A DNA stretch of 64,000 nucleotides from Pipra filicauda. Lineage: Eukaryota; Chordata; Aves; Passeriformes; Pipridae. The notes under the pieces are model-generated. The model worked only from the letters and a program-made list of their open reading frames with translations. It did not search any database and was not told where the DNA came from. The stretch lies in NCBI RefSeq assembly GCF_003945595.2, contig NW_024104620.1:5889057-5953056 (forward strand), written 5' to 3'. Below are positions 23,610-35,296 of this stretch, piece after piece; within the stretch, counting starts at the first letter, position 1, and the number at the start of each line of letters is the position of its first letter. The translations under genes and the position numbers were made by a program.

Positions 23610-23885
23610 CACACACACCAGCATTTCATTCCCAGTGTTCTGTTCCTCACATATCCCAATTCTTTATTCGCAGCATGTTCCCAACATTCCCATCATATCC
23701 CAACGTTAAGTTCCATCATATCACAAGGTTCTACGTGTCACATATCCCAATATTTTATTCCTGTCATATTTTATCCCATCATTATGTTACCACCACATCC
23801 TAGTATTTTATTCCCCAAATATCCCAACATCCCACAATATTTTATTCCTGGTGCATCCCACCATCTTATTCCTGAAATATCCTGA
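23610..23885. repeat. Diverged A/T-rich minisatellite in LACTBL1 intron 4
   Basis: Irregular copies of a unit of about 20-25 bases of the form CATATCCCAATATTTTATTCC, with many substitutions and length changes. Confidence 0.65.
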
Positions 23886-25559
23886 AACCAGGCTCTTATT
23901 GCATAACAGTGCCTTGTGCTCCAGCCCAGAGTGCTCTGTTTTTTCTGAGATGTAGAGTTGGAGGTCAAAGAGGCACCAAACCTCTTTGCTTTGAATAGAA
24001 AGACCTTGATTGATGAGCTAAATTTAGCTGCCAGTGTGGCTCCTGAGCTGGGATTCCTGAGCTATTCATGGCTCTGCACTTGTTGGCAGAGAAGTATTAA
24101 TGTGCTGCTGCTTCAGAACTGGGTAACTGTTACATTAAGGTGGAAGGAGCTCATGGGATTCAGAACTTTAACCTTTCTCCGACATAAAGCTGTTAATACT
24201 TGATTGAGAGATTCCAAAATTTAAAATGGCCAAAGAGACTGTGCTGGTATCTGGTGTGGCATTTTGGTTAATCTCTGTAGCCTCTGCATTGTTCCAGGTT
24301 GGAATAAATGCCCTAAAATCAGGAGCCAAGATCAAAACAGCAGGTAGGCAAATTGCAGGATGGGGCACAGCATCCCCTGGAGCAAACCAGTATCAAAATA
24401 AGGGCTCCCCAAAAATGGAATGATGTGGATGAAACCTGGAAACAAACCCACAAACAGCCCAAAGTGACCAATGGCCACATCCCTGCCCAGCCCCTTTCCC
24501 TGCAGGCAGGGTCTGGCTCTACCCACATGTTGTCCCCAGGAATTACCCACCCTGCCCAGTCCCCTCTGACTCTCAGGAGTATCTGGAGCTGCTCTGGCTG
24601 CTCCTGTCACCCAGTGAGGTGTGAAGTGCACCCTAGAAATGTTGTGAGAAGCACATGTCAAAAGTGCACCTGGGTGCTTGTGCTGTGCAGCCCCTCCATT
24701 GCTTCCATCACTGCCTGGATTTGTGCCCTTGCTCAGCTCCTTTTGTGCTCCTATGCCTTTTTTTTTTTTTAGAATTTGGCCCAAATTTCCCAGACTGCAC
24801 CAGCAGGACACACCAACTACCTCAGACCCTGACAATTTAGTAGAAGCAAAAGCACAGTTTCAAAATCCCAGCTGCAAATCAATTGAATGTTGAGGTCCCA
24901 CATTGCATTTGCTGTCTGTCAAAACCCCAAAAAGGAATAGGTTCTGCTTGGCACCAGGATCAAAGCCGCTGCATGACACATTGTAAAGTGGTTTTCATCT
25001 GAATTCTTCCAGTGGAAAGTGATCTCTAATAGATTCTCATTATCTGGGCTCTTCTCCATTGCACATTACAAAAGGAACTCCAAAGGTTTTTCTCCTCAGC
25101 ACTCAGCACATTGCTGGGGGAAAGCTCCAGCTTGTTAAGCCCAGGATTTTCAAACACATCTGAATGACAGAATGGGATGAGATTGTAAATTATTAACAGT
25201 GTGCTTGTCACATCAATTAGCAGCCCATGGGCTATAAATCAATGGCTGTGGGTTATATTATGCTCACACATCCTCTGGTTTATCATCCCTAATGAACCTC
25301 AGGAGAGATATTGCACTGCTGTCAGGACTCTGGGGAACTCTCCCACCGGTCCAACCTTGTCTTTGCAGCAAGTAGAAAATGAAGGAGCTGGAGGAGCTGG
25401 AAGATGATCAGTGCATCACTTACCTGGTCATTCAGCTGCACAAACAACCACAGAGCAGGAGCACAAACAGTGCTCTCATTCCAGCTCAGATCCCAAGGTC
25501 AGGCCAACCGAGAGAAGCAAGAGTTGCTGCTCCAAAAGAGTGGGGCCTCCTTCAGCTTT

Positions 25560-25840
25560 ACCAGGATCCAGGAGGAGAGGAAAAGCCCTCACGTTGCACC
25601 AAGGAAGGTTTAGAGTGGATTTTAGGAAAAGGATTTTCACAGGAAGGTTTGAAAAAACATTGGAAGAGGGTGCCCAGGGCAGTGGGGGAGTCCCCATCCC
25701 TGGAAGTGTTCAAACAATGTTTGGATGGGGCACTGAGGACGTGGTTTAGTGGTGGACATGGTGGTGATTGGTGCTGGGCTGATGGTTGGACTCCGTCTTA
25801 GAGGGATTTTCCAACATTAACAATTCCATAGTTCTATGAT
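25560..25840 (+). mobile_element. CR1 3' fragment in LACTBL1 intron 4
   Basis: GTGCCCAGGGCAGTGGGGGA, GTGGTTTAGTGGTGGACATG and the terminal TTCCATAGTTCTATGATT octamers in plus orientation. Confidence 0.88.
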
Positions 25841-26618
25841 TAAGCTCATGATCACTGAGCAGACTATTACAAGTTTTTTTTCTGTCACAAACACTTCCCA
25901 ATTTCCTTCTCACTTCTGCATCAAAGTGAGCTGGAAACAGCCACAAGGACTCCACTCTAGGTGTAATCCAAGTTCTGGACAGGGAGAGCCACAGAATCTG
26001 TTCAGAGGAGCTGGGGCAATTTAAAAACTACTGGCCAAAAGATTTTAGGGAATCCATGCTCAGTGTGGAACTAAAAGTTAAAAAAAACCTTAGTATTTTC
26101 TACATTCAGTGAAAAGAATTTTGGTTTTTCCTACATTCAGAACCCTTGAATAAATGTTGGTAAAGATGGGCCGAGGGGAAGACAAAAATACTTTAGGCCA
26201 AGCTTGGAGCCATCCAGAGAAGATCAAGCCCTCAAGAGTGAGATGAGAAGAATGAAATTCTGGTAAAAGGGGCTGTCACACACCTTCGTGGTCACGGGAA
26301 TAGAGTCCCGTGGGAATATGGGCAGGGATTTCCCCAAGACCCAACAAGCCAAAACACCCCTGGGGGTACAGGAGGTTATGGATCATTCATGGAGGTCTTT
26401 TCACTGAGCTGTAGCACCCCGAGTTAGTGCTGGGTAGGACTCACATCACCCAGGCTGGGGGGTCCTGCAGTGTGGTGGGAACAGGTCCTTGTGTCCCCAA
26501 AGCACACGAGTCCCTCCTTGTTGCTTCCACCCTGCGACTGCCTCGGCTTCTGTTCCCTCCTCACCAGACTCAGCATTTCCATGCTTCCTCTGGAATGAAT
26601 CTCTTTTCCCTGGCACAG

Positions 26619-26724
26619 GTCTGCCCAGGAGGCTGAGATCCACCAGCCTGCTGTGGAAGGGCACCACGCAGGACGCCCTGGCTCTCCTGAAGGATGATGT
26701 GCTGGTGGCTGACCCAGGAACCAG
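26619..26724 (+). CDS. LACTBL1: LACTBL1 coding exon 5
   Basis: Acceptor TGGCACAG ends at 26618; donor GTCAGA starts at 26725. It enters in phase 1 and leaves in phase 2. It encodes GLPRRLRSTSLLWKGTTQDA and on to LLKDDVLVADPGT, matching the segment 'a-L-l-x-d-p-l-v-f-x-P-G-t' that precedes the YxN box in beta-lactamase-like proteins. The sequence around its donor (GTCAGATGGATTAATTT) is repeated about 205 bases downstream, at 26929-26945. Confidence 0.9.
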
Positions 26725-27039
26725 GTCAGATGGATTAATTTATGGGCTTTCAGCCACATCCACATCCATATTCACACTGTATCCCTGTCTCTCCTTCATC
26801 CCTCCCCTCTCTCTACCATGTCATTCCACAAAATGTGAATTTTCCCCTAAATGAGAGACATAGCCACTATTTTGTCATATCCATATCCATATCCACATTC
26901 TATCCTCATCTCTCCTCTCTTTGGCAGATCAGATGGATTAATTTTAGGAGCTTTTAGGAGTGTGTTCTTCACTCTTAGCCCCACCTGCAGCCTCCATGGC
27001 CAATGGATAAACCTTCCCAAAGGCAGCTTCAGCCACCTC

Positions 27040-27112
27040 CCCACACACCTGTCTGAGGCTGATGACCTTTGTGGGTCCCTTCCAACTCAGAATATTCTGT
27101 AAATCTGTTTTT
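27040..27112 (+). mobile_element. CR1 3'-end fragment
   Basis: GTGGGTCCCTTCCAACTCAG followed by AATATTCTGTAAATCTG, a CR1 terminus. Confidence 0.65.
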
Positions 27113-27356
27113 CATTTTTTAAGTCTAGATGAGGCAAGTTAAACTGCCATAGTTGGGCCCAATAAGCCTTAAATGCAGGTTTTCTGTGGTGGAAATGTTA
27201 ATTTAAACAGTTTAAAACATCACAGATTTCAGTTAAAATCGTGTCTGTAGTCACTTGTATGTCTCCAAATTATCTATACGGTCTGTGAATGCTTTTTGTA
27301 ATTTCTGTGGCCTGTTAAAAGTCCATTACCTGAGTTGCAAACACTCAAAAATATCA

Positions 27357-27490
27357 TGAAATCACAGAATCCCAGAATGGTTTGGGTTGGAAGGGACCTT
27401 AAAGATCATCTTGTTCCACCCCTCTTCCACTAGACCAGATTGCTTCAAGCTCCATCCAACCTTGGACACTTCCACACTTCCTTAAACAGC
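27357..27490 (-). mobile_element. CR1 3' fragment in LACTBL1 intron 5
   Basis: GAAATCACAGAATCCCAGAA, GGTTGGAAGGGACCTTAAAG and a shortened distal part (CTCCATCCAACCTTGGACAC). Confidence 0.85.
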
Positions 27491-28883
27491 ATCCAGTGAA
27501 CATCAGGTGAGAGAAGGGATTACAACTAACTTGGCAACATTTTTTCCAAGTCTGCAAAGTGAAATCCTGAAATAATTTGCCCAGGATGGCTGAGGATCTA
27601 CCATGGCCATGGAGGAGGAAAGCTCAGAGGTTCCTTCACTGCTGTTAATTCTCTCCCATATCCTGTAGGAGGCTACAACAGATATCCCTTAAAGGATTTT
27701 AAGACTTAAATACCATAATTTTCGTTGATATTTTTATATCTTTATTGGTATTATCTTTATTGATATCTTTATATTGTGCTCCCCATGAAGATACACAGGG
27801 ACATCCCCTCATAGTCTCATAACATCTTAATAACTTAATAAATATCAACTTAATGTTGATAGTTTTAATTTTGTCCCTGTTCCTGGACATACTTCCCAAG
27901 GGAAGTTCCCATTTATTGACACAGACATTTTAATATATTTTTCTGTGTTGAAGTTCAGCTCCATTTCAGACATAAAATTTTAGATCCAGAATGTGTTTAT
28001 TCTTAGGGTAATAAATATGCATGCTCATCATGCTTTTATTCAGCCAGATGGGCTGGAAAAGGTTGAAGTGGTACCAAATTTATGACCTAAATAGGCCTCA
28101 GTCAGATGAAAAAAAACAACAGTTGAAAAAAAACACAGTTGAAAAAAAAACAACCAAACAACCAAGCTGAAAATACAATTAATTTTGAAAATGTGTTTAA
28201 AAAAACTTGCTCATTCATGTCTTCATGCCATTAAACTCCATTCAAGCGTAAAGACTTAAATCACTTGATGGATATTAAAGACTGAAGCACTTCTTTAATG
28301 CCTCCACAGTGCTGGCTGCTGCTTTGTGGGCTTTTAAGTGCTCTTTAAGTGCTTTTACCATCTTAAGGTCGCTTAGGTGTTTAAGTGATTACACTAGAGT
28401 CAATCCCCAAAGAGGCTTACCTGGGATTTTGAGACCTCTAAGCAAACACCTGGAACTCTCCATTTGCTCTTGAAAAGAATGGATGTGTTCTTTGTGAACT
28501 GTTATAAACAATAAGTGAAGGTATGCAAATATACAGGAGTGTTCCTGTTCCATCCCCAGGTCTTTCTGTCCATCAGAGTTATAAAACTCTGCTGATGTTG
28601 CTGTAAAATATTTCTCTTTCTTGATTTAACAACAAGGAAACAACACAGAGCTTTTCTCTGTCTCTCCTTCATCTCTCTTTTGAGCATGTGATTTCATAAA
28701 ATGTGCTTTTTCCCCTAAATGAGAGTCATAGCCATTGTTTTTTCATACCCATATCCACGTTGTATCCCTGTCTCTCCTTCATCTTTTTTTACCATGTCAT
28801 TCCATAAAATGTGAATCTTCCCTAAATGACACATAGCCACTATTTTTTATCATATCCACATCCACACTGTATCCCTGTCTCTC

Positions 28884-29221
28884 ATAGAATCATAGAATCA
28901 GCTGGGTTGGAAGGGACCTCTGAGATCATCAAGTGCAACCCCTGATCCACTTCTGCTGTGGTTCCCAGCCCATGGCACTGATGCCACATCCAGTCTCTTC
29001 TTAAAAATCTCCAGGGACGGAGAATCCCCCACTTCCCTGGGCAGCCCATTCCAATGGCTGAGCACCCTCTCTGGAAAGAAATTCTTTCTAATATCCAACC
29101 TAAACCTCCCCTGGCACAACTTGAGACGCAGCCCTCTTGTCTTGCTGATGGTTGCCTGGGAAAAGAGACCAACCCCCCCCGGCTCCCCCCTCCTGTCAGG
29201 GAGTTGCAGAGAGTGATGAGG
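28884..29221 (-). mobile_element. CR1 fragment inserted in a local repeat
   Basis: Starts with two octamers (ATAGAATCATAGAATC) and reads GGGTTGGAAGGGACCTCTGA through CCAATGGCTGAGCACCCTCT to GTCAGGGAGTTGCAGAGAGT. It interrupts a copy of the 110-bp repeat and ends about 135 bases before the terminal-exon acceptor. Confidence 0.9.
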
Positions 29222-29358
29222 TCTCCTTCATCTCTCCTCTCTCTTTAGCACATCATTCCCTAAAATGTCAGTACCCCCTAAACAAACAGACGCAGCCCCC
29301 GTTTTGTCCCACCCCCACTGGGTAAAGCTGATCCCGAGATATTCCTCCTCCTTCCCAG

Positions 29359-30337
29359 GTGCCACTACAGCAACCTGGCCTTCTCCCTGCTGGCCCACGT
29401 GCTGGCCGAGCACGGGGCCGACGGGCAGTACCAGCGCTGGATCTCGGAGCACATCCTGGACCGCCTGGGCATGGAGGACACGGGGTTCGACCTCACGCCG
29501 CCCATCCGCTCCCAGATGGCCGTGGGCTTCTACGGCAGCCGCCAGCCCGCCCCGCTCTACGACCTGGGCTGGTACAGACCCTCTGGGCAGATGTACTCCA
29601 CGGCTGCCGACCTGGCCAAGCTGGCCATGGTCTTCTTGGGCACCTACCACCGCCGGCTCCTGGAGCCTGACACGGTGAAGACCATGCTGACCCCGCTGCT
29701 CAAGTGCTCCAGCGACTACTTTGCCAACAAGACCGGCACGCCCTGGGAGATCAACGAGCAGCTGGGCTACGATGTCATCAGGAAGGATGGGGACCTTGAT
29801 GGCTACTCAGCCACCTTCTCTCTTATCCCCAAGCTCCACCTGAGCTTCATCGTGCTCATGTCAGGGCCCAGGCCTCAGGGTGGGGATGTTGTGACTCAGA
29901 CTTATGAGTATCTCATTCCGGCCATGGAGACGGCTTTCCGGGAGGCAGAGAAGAGCGTGGTCCCCCCTCCAAACCCCATCCCTTATGTTGGCTACTACAC
30001 CTACTCCAACCTGACTTTCTATGAGATCAAAGTTGGCATTGGTGGGGTGCTGATCATGCAGCAGTTTGGGCCTCACGTAGAAGAGCTAATCCCCGAGAAG
30101 TATCGGACAATCAAGCTCCACCACCTGGAGGATCGTGTATTCCAAGTTGTTTTTGACAAGGAGTTCCCGTGTGTCCTGCGCCTGGGCTCTGCCTCCATCT
30201 CCCTGGAGACCCAAAACGGGCAGCTCTTTAACTTTTACCCCTTTGACCGCAAGGGTTTGTCTCCTGGCTTCGACGCCCCGGGGTTGAACACCTACAATGT
30301 GGTGCGTGTGCTCCGCAAGCCCGTGTTCTACAGCTAA
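29359..30337 (+). CDS. LACTBL1: LACTBL1 terminal coding exon: YSN box to stop
   Basis: Acceptor CTTCCCAG ends at 29358; TAA is at 30335-30337. It encodes 325 residues after a split Arg codon. It opens with CHYSNLAFSLLAHVLAEHG, where Tyr246 and Asn248 are the YxN catalytic box. GQMYSTAADLAKLAMVFLG is the conserved helix found before the third motif. KDGDLDGYSATFSLIP occupies the position of the KTG/HTG-G motif. The C-terminal 130 residues (from YEYLIPAMETAF) form a beta-rich region ending VRVLRKPVFYS. The exon is notably GC-rich. A CR1 and short tandem repeats lie directly upstream in the intron. Confidence 0.95.
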
Positions 30338-31269
30338 GCACCCCCTGCTCCCCTCACCTCTTCTGGGAGGTGGCTTCAAATCTGTGTCTTACCAGACTCT
30401 GGTCGGCTCCACGGAAGCCACTTAAAAGGGAAAGGTGGTGGCAAATGGCTCTTTTGCCAAACAAATACTCCTAAAATGACTTCCCGCTTCTGACATGGCT
30501 TTAATGGCTGGCAACCCCCCAAAATGCACAACAGGCCAGCTGGAGATGCCTGCAGAACATAAAAAAGAGGTGGGAATGTGCTGAGGGGATTGTGTTTGGA
30601 TGCCATAAAAACAAAGCTGAGCACTGAAGTGTCCACACTTTCGTTGTCTGTTTGATGACCATTGTAGTTATCAACTGGTATCATCAAAGGCTGGAAATGC
30701 CCTGTGTCTCTCAGAAAATCTCTCTTCTTCAGTCCAGGGGTTTTTCCACAGCTTTTCAGGAGCCCATCTACCACGAGCAAGATCCCTTACCTGGGTTTGC
30801 CAAAAGCCTGATGTGCTAAAAAATGGCCCCACACCTGATCCCAGGCCCTGCTTGGGACCCCTGGGATCCTTTTTTTCTCCAGGTCACAAGGAGGAAACTG
30901 TGAAAAGAGCAGAGAACAATGTGGTCTTGGCTCCATGGATTTCTCCAGAAGTGGTGGTCACACCAAGGATGTTGTAGCACTTCAGCAGAGAAATAGAAGC
31001 TCACTCTTGTGGGCAGGGCCACATGAACATAAGCTGGGACATTCCAGCTGGACTCAGGCCTGTGACTGTCTCAGTGTACAGGAAAGGGTGGGTGATGTTT
31101 AACCACAGGAGTGTGTGGGAATCTTTCTGGGTGTTTTGGGCAGGGTGTCTGTCTGCAAATGTCCCCAGGTGTGAGTGAGGATGCTGAGGGAAAGGACGTC
31201 ATCCTGGGCAGCCCTGCACTGAGGACAGGAGCACCCGCAACTGCAAAGCCACAGGTGCATTTCACCCAC

Positions 31270-31975
31270 AGGTGAAACAGGGGATCCAGGTCACAACAAC
31301 CCCAGGCAATGCTCCAGGCTTGGGGAAAAGGGTCTGGAAACCTGCCTGGGCAGAAAAGGACTTGGAGGTGCTGGTTGACGGTGGCTGAACATGAGCCCAG
31401 GTGTGCCCAGGTGGGCAAGAAGGCCAATGGGCTGTACCAGCCATTGTGTGGCAGCAGGGCCAGGGCAGTGCCTGTCCCTGTGCTGGGCACTGCTGAGGCA
31501 CCTCACAGTTCAGTTCTGGGTCTCTCACAAGAGAGGACATTGAGGGGCTGGAGCGTGTCCAGAGAAGGGAACGGAGCTTGGGAAGGGTCTGGAGCAGCAG
31601 GAGCAGCTGAGGGAGCTGGGGGGGCTCAGCCCTGGAGAAAAGGAGGCTCAGGGGGGACCTTTGGCTCTGCAACTCCCTGACAGGAGGGGGGAGCCGGGGG
31701 GAGTCAGGCTCTGCTCCCAGGGAACAAGGGACAGGAGGAGAGGAAACAGCAGTTTAAGCTGGAAAACCACAACATTTCTTCATGGAAAGGGTGGTCAGGC
31801 ATTGGAACAGGCTGCCCAGGGCAGTGGTGGAGTCCCCATCCCTGGAGCTGTTCAATGAATGTGTGGGTGTGGCACTTGGGGCCATGTTTTAGCAGTGAAC
31901 ATGACAGTGCTGGGTTGGTGGTTGGACTCAGTGATCTTGGAGGTCTTTTCCAACCCTGGTGAATCAATGATTCCA
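31270..31975 (+). mobile_element. CR1 in the LACTBL1 3' UTR
   Basis: One of the longer copies, about 700 bases, from the AAGGACTTGGAGGTGCTGGT and CAAGAAGGCCAATGGGCTGT landmarks to TTGGAGGTCTTTTCCAACCC and CAATGATTCCATG. Confidence 0.92.
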
Positions 31976-32657
31976 TGTTGTTAGTGGCCAACAGCACGTC
32001 CCTGTGGCGGGAACAGTGTCAGGCACAAGTGCAAGACAGGACAAGTCCCACCAAATGTGGAGTCCTGGCTCCTCAGTGCCCCTCCACATTTAAGGGATAC
32101 TGTGGTTGCAGCCCTTAACAGAAAGCAAAGCAGAGGGTCAGGGCAAGACAGCTCTGACCACCTGAAAGGGAATATCCAACTACAGAGTAGCTGAGGAGCA
32201 TGGAAATGCAGAGGGAGTGCAAAAGGTGCCCTACCCAAAAGGTTGTGCAAAATCAGACACCCTCCAAAGTGTGTGTCCTCCCACACCATAACTGGTGTGG
32301 ATCCTCTTGCAGGGCAACATCCTCCTGCTGTTTGTCCACACAGAGTCTTGGAGGTGGACATGTCTCAGAGAGGATGATACACCTGCCTCCCCTCTCTCTG
32401 GTTGTCTCGGTGTTCTCACTCTGTGTGCTGCTCCTCAGCTTCAGTTTGCAGTGGAGAGGCCATCACTGAAAGCCCAGAAATCCTTGATTCACAAACTCAG
32501 TTCCCTGCCTTTTCTCAGACAATTCCACTTCCCTGATCAGCCCACGGAATCATGGAAACCTTGCCTTACAGGGCCGCTGCTGTGTTGGCTTCCTCCGGAC
32601 TCTGTACCTTGTACAACCTTATATGTTCAAGTGTTTAACCTGGGCTGTAGCAACAGC

Positions 32658-32663
32658 AATAAA
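32658..32663 (+). terminator. Candidate polyadenylation signal of LACTBL1
   Basis: Canonical AATAAA followed by a GT-rich element at about 32700-32720. It lies in sequence without CR1 similarity. Confidence 0.4.
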
Positions 32664-32689
32664 AAGTTTGCAAATGCCTCTTGTCCTGC

Positions 32690-33190
32690 CTGGTCCTGCC
32701 CTGGGGGTGTTGTACTGTGGTGGATTTCCTGTGGAGGTGCCTCCACTGCCATGACACACCTGACACAACTGAGCTTTCTGGGCTCCAGGACGTGATTTTG
32801 CGATTGCAAAATATTTGAGTGGTCTAACTCTGGTCTTTTTGAGTGAGGGCTGAGGGCCAGCTTGGGGCTGTTCTTCCTGCTTTGAAACAAAATAATTGAT
32901 TGTTTACCCTCAAAAGCTTCCGAGAAAAATTAGGATTTAAATCCCATGTCACTCACTGGCCAGGAGGAAACACCACACTGGACTCCCCCCTCCACCTGAC
33001 GGAGAGGTTTTACTTTTCCATCAGAAATGCAGACACTGACAAATCTCCCCTGTTCTAATGAGTCACCTTCAGACATGTACATTTTGGGAGGTCCTGGGGG
33101 TCCTGGTGGGTGGCCAGTTGGCCCTGAGTCAGCAGTGCCCTGGCAGCCAGGAGGGACAACCCTGTCCTGGGGCACCAGGGAGGGGATTGT
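32690..33190. other. Intergenic, nothing recognised
   Basis: Unique sequence just past the predicted LACTBL1 end. Confidence 0.5.
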
Positions 33191-33199
33191 CCCGCTCTG

Positions 33200-33740
33200 C
33201 TCTGCCCTGGGGCGGCCTCACCTCAACATTGGGGCTGTTTGGGGGGACACAGTGTCAGGGAGATATTGAGCCATTGGAGAGTGTCCAAAGGAGGGACAGG
33301 GAGATAGAAAGGGCCTTGATTTGAAGCCGTGGGAGGACACTGAGGGCACTTGGTGTGTTCAGCTGGAGAAGAGGAGACTGAGGGGAGACCTCAGTGCAGT
33401 TCCAACTGCCTGGGCAGGGGCAGAGGAGGGGCAGGGACTGAGCTCTGCTCTGGGGGGACCAGGGACAGCACCCAGGGAATGGCTGGAGTGTGTCAGGGCA
33501 GGGTCAGGTTGGATCTCAGGAGAAGGTTCTTCCCCCAGAGGGTGGTTGGGCACTGCCCAGGCTCCCCAGGGCAGTGGGCACAGCCCCAAGGCTGCCAGAG
33601 CTCCAGGAGGGTTTGGCTGATCCTCTGGGGCACAGGGGGTGACTCTTGGGGATGGGCCTGTGCAGGGCTGAGGGTTGGACTGGATGATCCTTGTGGGTCC
33701 CTTCCAACTCAGAATATTCTGTGCTGTGATTCTGTGACTA
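33200..33740 (+). mobile_element. CR1 fragment
   Basis: From CTCACCTCAACATTGGGGCT through CAGCTGGAGAAGAGGAGACT to TGATCCTTGTGGGTCCCTTC and CTGTGATTCTGTGACT. Confidence 0.92.
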
Positions 33741-34916
33741 TAACTAGAGGTGGTGGGATCTGAGCTGGGTTTAGCAGATGAAGAGGGGGCTGAAGGATCA
33801 ACTTACCAGCAGCTACATCTACTTGGAGGACAATTATAAAGAGGACAGAAAAGAGCTAAGTGGTACCAGACAGTCCAACAAGGGGTAATAGCCACAAATT
33901 GCACATTGGGAGGTTCGAGGTGGCTTTTAGGAAAAAACCCCTCCCCAGATGTCTCTGCAGCCCTTGGACAGGTCATTAAAGACAGGTATTTCCACCCTTT
34001 GGGGGTTTTTGTCCAATATTTGGACTGGCAAAGGCTCAGCCATTGTGATCTAGTGTAGGGAACACTTCCCTGCTTTAAGCAGGACATCCTCCACAGAAAT
34101 TCCTTTCATCCCTGTGGCCAGGTTGGATCAGACCAGCTTGGAACAGAAAGAAACAGTAGGACCATTTCTAAAACACTGGGACATGAACCTACATGACAAG
34201 TGTAGATGTGGGACAGGTAGAAAAGGACTCTGATCCTCTGCTCAGCTCTTCCACACATCTGGATTTTTGGCTTTGGAGGATTTATTCACAGTATGTAAGT
34301 ATTTTTTTCTGTGGAAAGGAGAGTCATGGAGCACATCTGACTAATGCTGTCCATCTCACACTGGTATGAAAAATTACTGGTCAATCCCCGCTTCTGGCAG
34401 TGTCCAAGACACTCTCCCAAAAACCTCCCTGGAATCAGAACAAACACTGCCCATGTGTTTCCCCTGCTGCAAGTCAAGTTCAGCCTCTTTCCATCAAAGA
34501 AAAAATAGCCAGACATATCTGGTGTGAGTGGTTGGAGCCCTTCCAGCTTTCTTGGCTGCAGATCCAGCTCCATGTTCTAGGCAGTGCTGGGAGATCTCAC
34601 CGTTCCCGTGTCTTTGCTCTGGGAATGAAGGTCACAGGAGCAGCAGAAGGAAGAGCTTTGTCCTGACTTTACCAGTAAAAACTGTTTCTCCCCAAACAGA
34701 GAGGTTTGGGCCTTGTCAGGTACCTGCTGGCCAAGCCTTTTCTCTTGGGAGTTCACAGGATGTGGTGAAATGCCCCAGGAATTCCACAGGAAAGGAACCG
34801 CCCTGGGCTCTTGGTAGAAGCATCAGTTTTATGAGATTAATTTTATACAAAAGAGTTCAATAATAAACAATGTGTTTTGATTGTATCTAAGGCAATTTTA
34901 CAACCTCTTCACTATT

Positions 34917-35072
34917 TGCCCAGAGAAGCTGTGGCTGCCCCACCCCTGGAAGTGTCCAGGGCCAGGTTGGAACAACTGGGATAGGGGAAGGTGTCCCTGC
35001 CCATGGCAGGGAGTGGAACAAGGTGAGCTTTAAGGTCCCTTCCAACCCAAACCAGTCTGGGATTCTAGGATA
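34917..35072 (+). mobile_element. CR1 3' fragment
   Basis: GCCCAGAGAAGCTGTGGCTG to CCAACCCAAACCAGTCTGGG in plus orientation. A minus-oriented partner follows at 35200. Confidence 0.88.
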
Positions 35073-35199
35073 TGGTTCTATTTTTTTCCTGTTATACAGG
35101 AAGACGTTCCCAAGCCCTTTTATTCCCAGACCCCAAGGTTTTGTTTGTTTTTTTTTTAACCTGACAAACCTTAACAAATTCACTTTTTCATCTGGAGGT

Positions 35200-35296
35200 G
35201 TCCATGGGCAGGGACACCTTCTACCATCCCAGGTTGCTCCAAGCCCTGTCCAACCTGGCCTTGGACACTTCCAGGGATGGGGCAGCCACAGCTCTG
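35200..35296 (-). mobile_element. CR1 fragment
   Basis: CCATGGGCAGGGACACCTTC to GGGGCAGCCACAGCTCTGG in minus orientation. Confidence 0.85.

Larger units (their letters stand above)
26725..29300. repeat. Repeat family of about 110 bp in LACTBL1 intron 5
   Basis: At least four or five copies of a unit containing TATCCCTGTCTCTCCTTCAT, ACCATGTCATTCCATAAAATG and CCCTAAATGAGAGACATAGCC. They occur at about 26770-26920 (two), 28650-28880 (two) and 29222-29290 (a remnant). Adjacent starts at 28661 and 28771 are 110 bases apart. A CR1 at 28884-29221 interrupts the last copies. Confidence 0.75.
30338..32663 (+). other. LACTBL1: Predicted LACTBL1 3' UTR
   Basis: No AATAAA occurs close to the stop codon. 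The first convincing signal is AATAAA at 32658-32663, followed about 45 bases on by a GT-rich stretch (CTGGGGGTGTTGT), a normal polyadenylation layout. The resulting UTR is about 2.3 kb and includes a plus-strand CR1 at 31270-31975. An earlier non-canonical signal is possible. Confidence 0.4.
12139..32680 (+). other. LACTBL1: LACTBL1 gene (beta-lactamase-like 1), whole locus
   Basis: Six coding exons (15977-16121, 17941-18050, 21074-21231, 23061-23308, 26619-26724, 29359-30337) join in phases 1,0,2,1,2 into a 568-residue frame from the ATG at 16016; a possible upstream exon adds 20 residues. Seen: a hydrophobic anchor at about residues 6-26 (IHVLVVFLFLLSVAMTGCFLW), SVSK at 128-131 (serine beta-lactamase SxxK nucleophile and general base), YSN at 246-248 (YxN box), the family-typical MYSTAADLAKL near 322, and KDG at 385-387 where a KTG/HTG box is expected. 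Known: the family derives from class C beta-lactamases/penicillin-binding proteins, and LACTB in the same superfamily is an active serine protease. The substrate of LACTBL1 is unknown to me. Inferred: a type II membrane protein with a lumenal or extracellular hydrolase domain. The main motifs are intact and no frame break is seen, so this is a working gene rather than a pseudogene. Confidence 0.9.
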
